Shown here: in pieces, positions 47,431 to 54,401 of the stretch | Position numbering within the stretch: position 1 is the stretch's first letter | Layout of the letters: the number at the start of each line of letters is the position of its first letter | Source: a virus | DNA: 58,594 nt | Virus record (IMG/VR): IMGVR_UViG_3300027969_000116 | Location: 1 to 58,594 of that record | Strand: one strand, 5' to 3' | The notes under the pieces: generated by a model | Database searches by the model: none | What the model saw: the letters and a program-made list of their open reading frames with translations, nothing else | Told to the model about the DNA's origin: nothing | Program-made: the position numbers and the translations under genes

Positions 47431-48082
47431 ATCTTCCTTTAGTTGCGTTATAGTTTTGTAGTATTTCTTGTGCTGTTAACATTCTATTATATAACGTATT
47501 AATAGAAATATCACCCACAAAATGAAAATTATCCGAAATATTTCTACCTATTCTAAATAAATTTGGGTTACCAATCATAATGCCAATATTAAGTGTGGTA
47601 ATTAATGTTGAATTTACATATATATTTGCAACACTACCTGAAATACACGCAACAGCATTGTACCATCTATTTATACTTAGTGTATAGTCTATTATGTAAT
47701 CTAATACACTTCCTAAGGTAAATGTTAATTTTGAACCATTTATTTGAAGTCTATATCCATCATTAGTGTTTGAATCGTGTGAAAATATAACATTATAAAC
47801 ACCTATTGTAGTTGGTTTAAACCAACAAGACATTGTGGTACCACTATTAGCATTGTATGTATTAACCAAATTACTTACATAACCTACGGTACCATTAAAA
47901 GTAACTGAACCTAAATTATTTGTATTATAATTAGTAACACCACTTATTACATTACATACAGTTTGATTACGAGTTAAATCATTCCAAGTAGTACTTCCAC
48001 TTACTATTGATTTTGTGTTGGCGGCGTCCAAATAAAAAACCAACCCATCCGTTACTACTCTTGGTGAAAAATTAAAAGCCAT
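47420..48082 (-). CDS. LamG/concanavalin-like lectin fibre protein, paralogue 3
   Basis: A 220-residue LamG-type protein with the same framework: VVTDGLVFYLDAANTKSIVS at the start, VTFNGTVGYVSNLVN, a central TTMSCWFKPTTIGVYNVIFS strand pair, then NRWYNAVACISGSVANIYVN and the end LYNRMLTAQEILQNYNATKG. It is the first of the three lectin genes in transcription order and is three bases downstream of the beta-helical fibre gene, to whose tip the lectins might attach. Its central part shares little with the other two. Conserved ends with divergent middles imply diversification of the binding face. Confidence 0.82.
   Translation of the reverse strand: MAFNFSPRVVTDGLVFYLDAANTKSIVSGSTTWNDLTRNQTVCNVISGVTNYNTNNLGSVTFNGTVGYVSNLVNTYNANSGTTMSCWFKPTTIGVYNVIFSHDSNTNDGYRLQINGSKLTFTLGSVLDYIIDYTLSINRWYNAVACISGSVANIYVNSTLITTLNIGIMIGNPNLFRIGRNISDNFHFVGDISINTLYNRMLTAQEILQNYNATKGRYGL
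47972..48052 (-). repeat. Conserved 5' segment of LamG paralogue 3
   Basis: Third, more diverged copy of the segment described at 46351-46431. It retains the stretch GATTTTGTGTTGGC and the downstream CCATCCGTTAC (plus-strand reading), which are shared with the other copies. Confidence 0.7.
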
Positions 48083-48085
48083 AAC

Positions 48086-49951
48086 TTATATTGCTCGTAT
48101 TATTGTTTTTAAAATCCAACCCGATGTGGTAGCGGACACTCTTATTAATGTGTTATTTCCTGATAAGGCCGTTGAAAAGGTAATACCTGAGGTACTTCCG
48201 ATATTGTTGGTTGAAACCTCTGTAAACTCTGTTGTCCCGGTTGTCCAAATAGACATTATATTACCAGCTCTAGCACTTGTATTACCTGAATTTATTACGG
48301 TATAATCTATAAACGCACCCGTGTAAGCACTTGTAGGTATTGAATAGATTGTATTTGTACCGGCAGTTAGACTTATTCTTACGGTAGTATTTAATGATGG
48401 TGCTAAATAACTACCCATTAACATTGTATTATCAGAAAACACTTCTACAATAGGTAACCCCGAAATATCATTTACACTAAATAATGAACCCACAAGACTA
48501 TCTGATACGCTAAATAATTCACCATTTGAACCCAACACACTGAAAATAGGTGAAGTTGTTGAATTACCTGAACCAACTACCGTAACTATACTTTGACCTG
48601 TACCTGAAAAAGTTCCTGTTATTGCAGATAAACTACCATTAAATTTAGCATCTCCATTATCATTAAAAAAAATATTTTCAGTATTACCACTATTTAAAAT
48701 TGAAAACGCTTTTGAACCTAAATTAAGTCTGGAATTTTTAATAGTAAATCTTGAATTATCCGTGTTTAAACCACCAATATTAAATGACCCAGCTTCGGTA
48801 ATTCTGAAAGTTTCAACCGTAGTACCACCTACAACAGTTGTCCCAAAAAGTTCAGGTCTCGCACTAGTATTATTTTGGAAATATAACCCACATCTAACAT
48901 TACCATAATTAAGAGTAGCCGCTTGAATACCTGATATTGCACCACTTGTGAAAGTTTGCATAAATGTGATAATGTTTCGATTAGAAACATTTGGACCATA
49001 ACTTGTACTTCCATCACCATTTATATAAATTCCGGGAGTTGTTGGTTGAAAAGCACCATAAGCTGTAGCACCTGTGTTGATAAAAATACCACCAGCTTTA
49101 TTGATTCTAAAAAACTCATTATCATTAACATCTTTTAGATTTAAAATATAGTCTGTTGTTGCCGATAATTTAATATCCAACATAGCGATTGGAGTTGCAG
49201 TATTAATACCTGTACCTGAAAAACTATCATAAATTAAACTATTAGTTAATGTTGTTCCGGATGTAAATTTAGGTATATAATTAGTTGTTCCGGTAATAAC
49301 AGGTGGTGGTAAATTTTGATATGTTGTTGCCGATATTGTATTAGCACTTAAACCATTTGTGAATATTGTTGGTCCTGTAACAGTACCTCCTGTAAATATA
49401 CTACCACTACCTGTTTGGAATATCCTCCAATTCGAGTTAGCACTTGTATACCCACTAACGCCTTCTATATTGGAACTTGTCCACCCACTTATAAATGATT
49501 GTCCGGCAGATGAACGACTATTAACAACGGTTGTATAATCAGAATAAGTTACGGCAGAAAATCCTGTAAGACCGGTTATATTATTCCATAATGTGTCATA
49601 ATTTGGTATTACATATTGATAAACTTTATCTGTTTCGTGAACATATACCATCATACCCAGTCTTCTTCTACCTGAAGAAATATTGTCAGAATTTAATGTT
49701 AGATAATCCGGAGATAAAAATGTTCCATTACCTTTTGTATATCGAATAGGGATTGTATTAGCAGATAATTGAATTAACGATGGATATGATGTTGCGGTTA
49801 AAGTTAACGACAAATCGGATAGGTTATATACTTCCATATAACCTCCAACATTAAGATTAGAAAAATTAGTTCCAAAAACAGATGTTCTTGAAACGGATTG
49901 TGGCGTTGATACTTGAACGCTTGATATTGGATTTTTATAAGGTACTGCCAT
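48086..49951 (-). CDS. Beta-helical tail fibre protein (621 aa)
   Basis: A 621-residue Ser/Thr/Gly-rich fibre. The N-terminal 200 residues probably form the attachment part. From about 225, TNYIPKFTSGTTLTNSLIYD, then GTGINTATPIAMLDIKLSAT, is the repeated pattern of long trimeric phage and Bacteroidota fibres that often end in an endosialidase-type chaperone. Here no such S74 peptidase ending (no catalytic Ser-Lys region) is found; the C-terminus is a beta domain (FIDYTVINSGNTSARAGNIM). A TATTTATT element stands just upstream of the start (49955-49962), and the lectin genes follow. Likely role: shaft that carries the adhesins. Confidence 0.72.
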   Translation of the reverse strand: MAVPYKNPISSVQVSTPQSVSRTSVFGTNFSNLNVGGYMEVYNLSDLSLTLTATSYPSLIQLSANTIPIRYTKGNGTFLSPDYLTLNSDNISSGRRRLGMMVYVHETDKVYQYVIPNYDTLWNNITGLTGFSAVTYSDYTTVVNSRSSAGQSFISGWTSSNIEGVSGYTSANSNWRIFQTGSGSIFTGGTVTGPTIFTNGLSANTISATTYQNLPPPVITGTTNYIPKFTSGTTLTNSLIYDSFSGTGINTATPIAMLDIKLSATTDYILNLKDVNDNEFFRINKAGGIFINTGATAYGAFQPTTPGIYINGDGSTSYGPNVSNRNIITFMQTFTSGAISGIQAATLNYGNVRCGLYFQNNTSARPELFGTTVVGGTTVETFRITEAGSFNIGGLNTDNSRFTIKNSRLNLGSKAFSILNSGNTENIFFNDNGDAKFNGSLSAITGTFSGTGQSIVTVVGSGNSTTSPIFSVLGSNGELFSVSDSLVGSLFSVNDISGLPIVEVFSDNTMLMGSYLAPSLNTTVRISLTAGTNTIYSIPTSAYTGAFIDYTVINSGNTSARAGNIMSIWTTGTTEFTEVSTNNIGSTSGITFSTALSGNNTLIRVSATTSGWILKTIIRAI

Positions 49952-49954
49952 AAT

Positions 49955-49962
49955 AATAAATA
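49955..49962 (-). promoter_or_regulatory. TATTTATT element upstream of the beta-helical fibre gene
   Basis: On the minus strand ATAATATTTATTATTATGGC gives TATTTATT three bases before the start at 49951. It occupies nearly all of the 11-base gap between two genes, and its spacing to ATG matches the copies at 18285, 30069 and 45570. Confidence 0.4.
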
Positions 49963-51687
49963 TTATGTTTTAGTATTTCCTTTAAAGAATATTGAAGAGG
50001 ATAAAGATGGTGGTGGAACCGAACTTGGTATTAAACAAGATGGGTCAATCCAAAGAACTCGATATACGTTTGATGGTATTGCGGCTCCACTTGAAACAAC
50101 TACATTCGCAGCAACCAATATAGTATCAGGTATTGCGTTATAAACGACATCAGTTGAACAAGGTGTGTTATAACCAATATCTACCGTCATATTATTCATA
50201 CTACCACCAACAGCGTTTAATGGAATCCAAAGTGTATAGAAATATTGAATACCGGTATTAACTTGTGACGGTGAAAGTTCAATAGTGTTAAAAGTATATT
50301 GGTCTTGTGAACATCCAAAAGTGTCTGTCGTTGTACCTGAGGTTTGTTTAATATATCCTTTTAATGTTGAAACATTAGTTACAAAATTTCCACTACCTCC
50401 GGTAAATCCTGAGTAATGGATATAGACATTTAAATTGTTTGAATAACCACTAATTGATGGAACACCACCATTACCCCAACCTAAGAAACTAGTGGAACCA
50501 CTACTAAACATATAGTTACCTAAATTAGTTAATGAAGTGGTATCTTGTGGTTCAGGAACTAAATAAACGTATGGGTCAAACACATATGGATATGTGGATG
50601 TTGGAGTTATTGTTGGAGTTATTGTTGGTGTTGGAGTATATGATGCGGTAATACTTGGGGTTGGTGTGTTTGACGGTGTTAAACTAATAGTTGGTGTAAT
50701 ACTTGGTGTTATTGTAGGTGTTATACTAGGGGTTGGTGTAGGTGTTACGTCTATAGCACAACTAACATCCGATGATGCCGCGTAAATACCTGAAATTGTT
50801 GTTTGAACTAATGTAAATGTTGATGTTGATATATTATCAAGACGATAAACCTTACCTGTTGAATATTCAAAAAGGTAAAGATTATTATTTTTTGATGATA
50901 ATCCATATACACCTGTAATTGATGGGTTAAGAGTTACATCATATTCAAGAGTTCCGGTGGTATAATCATATTGAGTTAAATATACGTTACCTCCACCAAC
51001 ATTTGAAACAAATAATTTATCTGTTAATGGAAAATAAAATAAATCACCACTAAGTATTCTACCGGTTCCGGGTAATGAAAATTTATTAGTTATTGTTGGA
51101 ATTGTGGTTGATATATTTACCTCAACAACAATATAGGATGAACCAACTGTTGCTCCGGTTATTGTTGAAATTAAAACATTCTCGTCTTTAACACATAATC
51201 CTGATAAAGGTTTTGACGGGTATAATATTCTATTATAAATTGCGACAAATGGTGTTGGGTTAATATAATATTCTGTAATTTCTTGAGGGTTATTAATGTC
51301 TGTAATCCAAAATTTATTACTATTGTTTGCAATATCACTAATTGATGGTAATGATGGAAACGTTAAAAGAGTTAACGTATTAGTGTCAATGTTATACTTA
51401 AATATATCCGTACCACCTGTGGTAACATAACTAGAACAATCAATAATAACAGGTGCAATATTAATACAATCAATAACTCTAAATCGTTCACATCCGTCTG
51501 ATGTTATAATTTTAATTCCGACAGCGGGTGCCATATCAAAAGGGGGAGGTAACACAATTTCTACTGATGCGGGAACCGGTGTATTAATTTGCGCGATATA
51601 ACCACAATTATTTCCATAGACATCACATACGTAAATATCGTATGGATAAGTTAAACCTGTGATACTATTTAGGATTATTGATGTCAT
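49963..51687 (-). CDS. Adhesin with propeller-like domain and Thr-Pro stalk (574 aa)
   Basis: A 574-residue surface protein. Residues 1-75 are the recurring module (LNSITGLTYPYDIYVCDVYG, then VGIKIITSDGCERF). Residues about 95-310 show repeating strand units (FKYNIDTNTLTLLTFPSLPS, KLFVSNVGGGNVYLTQYDY, GVYGLSSKNNNLYLFEYSTG) typical of a beta-propeller. A Thr-Pro/Ile-Thr-Pro stalk follows (about 313-365), and the C-terminal 200 residues form a separate Gly/Ser-rich beta domain. The pattern matches a modular adhesin with a binding head on each side of the stalk. It lies three bases after the 499-residue adhesin gene. No enzyme motif was seen. Receptor binding is inferred. Confidence 0.65.
   Translation of the reverse strand: MTSIILNSITGLTYPYDIYVCDVYGNNCGYIAQINTPVPASVEIVLPPPFDMAPAVGIKIITSDGCERFRVIDCINIAPVIIDCSSYVTTGGTDIFKYNIDTNTLTLLTFPSLPSISDIANNSNKFWITDINNPQEITEYYINPTPFVAIYNRILYPSKPLSGLCVKDENVLISTITGATVGSSYIVVEVNISTTIPTITNKFSLPGTGRILSGDLFYFPLTDKLFVSNVGGGNVYLTQYDYTTGTLEYDVTLNPSITGVYGLSSKNNNLYLFEYSTGKVYRLDNISTSTFTLVQTTISGIYAASSDVSCAIDVTPTPTPSITPTITPSITPTISLTPSNTPTPSITASYTPTPTITPTITPTSTYPYVFDPYVYLVPEPQDTTSLTNLGNYMFSSGSTSFLGWGNGGVPSISGYSNNLNVYIHYSGFTGGSGNFVTNVSTLKGYIKQTSGTTTDTFGCSQDQYTFNTIELSPSQVNTGIQYFYTLWIPLNAVGGSMNNMTVDIGYNTPCSTDVVYNAIPDTILVAANVVVSSGAAIPSNVYRVLWIDPSCLIPSSVPPPSLSSSIFFKGNTKT
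50591..50750 (-). repeat. Thr-Pro stalk-coding repeat of the 574-aa adhesin
   Basis: GTTGGTGTTATTGTAGG-type repeats on the plus strand encode alternating TPTPSITPTI units. It is one of several homologous repeat tracts in this block and is inverted relative to 36808-37100. Confidence 0.8.
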
Positions 51688-51690
51688 ATG

Positions 51691-53190
51691 TTAACAAAGA
51701 ACTACTAAACCTGTTGAAGTGGTGTTAACGTTAATATATGCCCAAGGTAAAGCTGTAGAGCCAAAACCACCGTAAGATAATGATACGGTAACTGAAGCAG
51801 GATTTGACGGACCACAATAACCTGTATATGGTCCTCCAATACCAACATTAAAATCGATGTAAGTGCCGGGACCACCTGTTCCGTTAGTTGTGATGTAAAC
51901 GTCGTATGTAACACCAGGAGACCAAACATTATTTAAAGTTGCATCCATAATATAAGTAAGATAACCTGGATTGGCTGCGATTGAACTACGTCGATAGCAA
52001 CTGTTAGGTGTTCCTTGTATTTTCCACCAATAATAAAATAATACACTAAATTGATTTGTTTGTTTTATAGAACTTACACCTCTACCTTGTGTTGTTGTAA
52101 CATTTGTTGGGTTACAAATATCTGTTGAACTACTTGATGATGGTGTCATTGTTGGTGTTAGAGTAGGCGTTTTTGTAGGTGTTTTAGTTTGAGTAGGTGT
52201 TACAGGTGGTGTCGAACCAACAGTAGATGTTGGTGTCTGTGTTGGTGTTTTAGTCATTGTTGGTGTCTGTGTTGGTGTTTTTGTTGGTGTTGATGTATGT
52301 GTCGGTGTCATACTAGGAGTTGGTTTAACAATATTCTGACATTCAATACAAGCACCTTCATCATAACTATAACCATAAGGTCCTGTAGTAATATTAATTG
52401 TATTTATATTTCCGTAGTCATAATCCATACCAAGATAAAATATACATCTTGAGTCCGTAACACCATTATTATTAACTGTGGCTCCAACTACTAAAAAGAG
52501 TTCAAAAATATATCCTATTGGTATTCCTGTGACATTACTACAATAGTAAAAATCACCATTATAGCAATCTTGGAATTTTAAAACACCCGGACAAATTATT
52601 TGACCTGTGATAGCTGAGAATATTGCAAATCCTGAACCATCACAGTTTCTAGCGATGTCCTTTGAATAGAAAAGTCGTCTACTAAAACTATTTGAATCAA
52701 ATTCTGTAGGTGTTACAGTTGGAGTTGGTGTTGGTGTAGGTGTATAAGTATAACCACTGGCATCAATACCAATAATCGAACAAAAATTAGTCGCACTTGG
52801 TGTAACAGTTTTTGTTGGCGTAACCGTTTTTGTTGGGCTTGGTGTTGGTGTAGGTATAAATTCACAATCAAATAATGCGGTAAAATCTAACACATCACAA
52901 TTTTTTGTAGGTGTTGGTGTTGGAGTAAGACATATTCCGCTAAAAACATAAATGTTTGATAAATCAGGACAAGAACTAACACAAGGGTATTTTCCCGTTA
53001 AATAACAAGTACCACCAAGTGTATCAGATAAACACCAATAACTTGTTACTCCTGTATAATAGTATATAGTCCAACCACTTGTCTGACCCGTCCAGTAAGA
53101 ACGACCATTATAGGTTCCCCCCGTTATGTAGTTATCATCGGCACCTACTAATCCGGTATTTTTTATACAATATGTAGAACTACAAGGCAT
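51691..53190 (-). CDS. Modular Cys-rich adhesin with several Thr-Pro stalks (499 aa)
   Basis: A 499-residue protein of alternating small domains and Thr-Pro linkers. Residues about 20-75 contain GGTYNGRSYWTGQTSGWTIY, then WCLSDTLGGTCYLTGKYPC, a compact Trp/Gly/Cys module. Thr-Pro linkers follow near 88-95, 113-130, 150-163 and 290-352; between them are Cys-containing beat-like segments (FCSIIGIDASGYTY, CDGSGFAIFS). The last linker contains [14 protein letters not shown], homologous to that of the 1169-residue adhesin. The C-terminal 140 residues form a beta domain (TYDVYITTNGTGGPGTYIDF). It starts one base after the 73-residue module gene. Host binding is inferred from layout and neighbours. 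Confidence 0.65.
   Translation of the reverse strand: MPCSSTYCIKNTGLVGADDNYITGGTYNGRSYWTGQTSGWTIYYYTGVTSYWCLSDTLGGTCYLTGKYPCVSSCPDLSNIYVFSGICLTPTPTPTKNCDVLDFTALFDCEFIPTPTPSPTKTVTPTKTVTPSATNFCSIIGIDASGYTYTPTPTPTPTVTPTEFDSNSFSRRLFYSKDIARNCDGSGFAIFSAITGQIICPGVLKFQDCYNGDFYYCSNVTGIPIGYIFELFLVVGATVNNNGVTDSRCIFYLGMDYDYGNINTINITTGPYGYSYDEGACIECQNIVKPTPSMTPTHTSTPTKTPTQTPTMTKTPTQTPTSTVGSTPPVTPTQTKTPTKTPTLTPTMTPSSSSSTDICNPTNVTTTQGRGVSSIKQTNQFSVLFYYWWKIQGTPNSCYRRSSIAANPGYLTYIMDATLNNVWSPGVTYDVYITTNGTGGPGTYIDFNVGIGGPYTGYCGPSNPASVTVSLSYGGFGSTALPWAYINVNTTSTGLVVLC
52140..52325 (-). repeat. Thr-Pro stalk-coding repeat of the 499-aa adhesin
   Basis: Plus-strand GGTGTTTTTGTTGGTGTT-type repeats encode [16 protein letters not shown]. 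The central 52186-52224 stretch, read on the minus strand, aligns with 36922-36960 of the plus-strand adhesin at 32 of 39 positions, 12 of them consecutive at the end. Confidence 0.85.
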
Positions 53191-53191
53191 A

Positions 53192-53413
53192 TTAAATTAA
53201 GATATTTGAAATTGATGTGCAACCATTATTATCAATAACTTTAAGATTAAACGAACCTTGTCCTTCCATAATTGATGGAACCTGAAAATTATATGGTAAT
53301 GAAGATGATGGTATTGTGTTAATGTAAACACAAGTTATGTTAAATTCATCACATAGATAAACATTAAAGGGTGTGGCACCTGATATGTTGTTGATATTAA
53401 TGTTTGTTGGCAT
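53192..53413 (-). CDS. Single-module surface mini-protein (73 aa)
   Basis: A 73-residue protein that consists only of the module found at the N-terminus of the 574-residue adhesin: INNISGATPFNVYLCDEFNI, then SFNLKVIDNNGCTSIS, aligned with LNSITGLTYPYDIYVCDVYG and VGIKIITSDGCERF. It has two or three cysteines and looks like one beta-sandwich. The frame could be extended to ATG 53434, but that codon overlaps the TATTTATG element at 53432-53439, so ATG 53413 is preferred. It is the first gene of the minus-strand adhesin series. It might be a baseplate adaptor to which module-bearing adhesins dock, or a remnant of a longer adhesin. Confidence 0.6.
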   Translation of the reverse strand: MPTNININNISGATPFNVYLCDEFNITCVYINTIPSSSLPYNFQVPSIMEGQGSFNLKVIDNNGCTSISNILI

Positions 53414-53431
53414 TTGTTTAAAAGTTATTAT

Positions 53432-53439
53432 CATAAATA
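53432..53439 (-). promoter_or_regulatory. TATTTATG element heading the minus-strand adhesin block
   Basis: On the minus strand CACTATATTTATGATAATAAC places the element 18 bases before ATG 53413. The preceding CACTATATTTAT is the same as that upstream of gp25 at 18280-18291. It faces away from the primase promoter, so this intergenic region is divergent. Confidence 0.4.
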
Positions 53440-53465
53440 TAGTGTGATTAAAAAACTAATAAAGT

Positions 53466-53496
53466 TTTGATAATAATAATTTTATTCGTATATTTG
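53466..53496 (+). promoter_or_regulatory. Bacteroidota-type promoter of the primase gene
   Basis: TTTG (53466-53469), a 19-base spacer and TATATTTG (53489-53496) match the Bacteroidota consensus TTTG/TAnnTTTG. The box ends five bases before ATG 53502, so transcription should start at or next to the start codon, giving a leaderless or nearly leaderless mRNA. A small hairpin AAAACT/AGTTTT (53452-53468) overlaps the upstream box and might be an operator. Confidence 0.65.
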
Positions 53497-53501
53497 CATT
53501 T

Positions 53502-54401
53502 ATGTCAGATGATGCGGAAATTTTATTAGAAATACTACAAGAAATACTCGGGGATTCAAAACTTCATTATGAATCTAAAGGGCAAATTTCATACAACTGT
53601 TGCGAGTGTGACGAGGGTAGAAACAAAGGAAACCTTGAAGTAAATTACTTTGAGCACGTCTGGAAGTGTTGGAGTTGTTCTGATGAGAACGGAACTCACG
53701 GAACATTAGGGAAGTTAATTGACCGATATGGTAATAAGAAACAGAAAAAAATCTACAACCTACTCCAACCTGAAAACCACAAACCAAAAGAGAAACGAGT
53801 TAATAAATTAAAACTACCCGAAGGGTTTACCAAATTCAAGGATAGTAGTTTGGTTTATCCGGTTCGTCGTCAAGCTTATAACTACCTAACACAAAGAGGA
53901 ATCACCGATAAGATTATTGATAAATATGGAATTGGGTTCTGTGATAGTGGTGCTTTCTCCGGTAGGATAATAATTCCTTCTTATGATAGTAAGGATGTGT
54001 TAAACTATTTTATTGCCCGAAGTTGGGACCCGAATAGTAGAGCCAAATACAAAAATCCTGAAGCTTCAAAAGACGAGATAATCTTCTTTGAGAATACAAT
54101 CAATTGGAATGCCGACATCCATCTTTGTGAAGGGGCGTTTGATGCAATATTCCTACCCAATAGTATTGCTATGTTGGGAAAACATATGTCTGACTTATTA
54201 CTTAACACTTTATACGAAAAAGCGAACGGGAACATAATTATATGTCTCGACGCCGATGCGTGGCAAGACGCTGTTAAGTTATTCCATAATTTAAATGGTG
54301 GTAGATTATATGGTAAGGTTAAAATAATAAAATTAACAGGTGATGCTGATGTTGCCGATTTAAGGGGTGACATCAGTAATTACTTTTATAAAATGAAATA
54401 G
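53502..54401 (+). CDS. DNA primase (zinc finger plus TOPRIM)
   Basis: A 299-residue primase comparable in size to T4 gp61 (342). The zinc-binding part has Cys33, Cys36, Cys56 and Cys59 (YNCCECDEG and WKCWSCSDENG); a further Cys34 is adjacent. The TOPRIM domain follows: LCEGAFDAI with the catalytic Glu210, then ICLDADAWQD with Asp250 and Asp252. SGRIIIPSYDSKDVLNYFIA corresponds to the RNA polymerase basic region. It makes RNA primers for the gp41-like helicase encoded at 13458. A Bacteroidota-type promoter lies directly upstream, so it probably begins an early operon (primase, nuclease, recombination genes). The stop TAG is followed without gap by the next start. Confidence 0.88.
   Translation: MSDDAEILLEILQEILGDSKLHYESKGQISYNCCECDEGRNKGNLEVNYFEHVWKCWSCSDENGTHGTLGKLIDRYGNKKQKKIYNLLQPENHKPKEKRVNKLKLPEGFTKFKDSSLVYPVRRQAYNYLTQRGITDKIIDKYGIGFCDSGAFSGRIIIPSYDSKDVLNYFIARSWDPNSRAKYKNPEASKDEIIFFENTINWNADIHLCEGAFDAIFLPNSIAMLGKHMSDLLLNTLYEKANGNIIICLDADAWQDAVKLFHNLNGGRLYGKVKIIKLTGDADVADLRGDISNYFYKMK

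Noticed and set aside
45785-48082. Diversity-generating retroelement acting on the LamG genes
   Set aside because: No reverse transcriptase gene or template repeat is present in the window, and differences between paralogues are not restricted to adenine positions.
36808-52325. Short regular repeats looked like CRISPR-type arrays
   Set aside because: The repeats are degenerate 6-base units in frame inside long coding regions and encode Thr-Pro stalks; there are no unique spacers of constant length.
54005-54373. 122-codon open frame on the minus strand opposite the primase
   Set aside because: It is the reverse of the conserved TOPRIM coding region and shows no leader element or recognisable domain.
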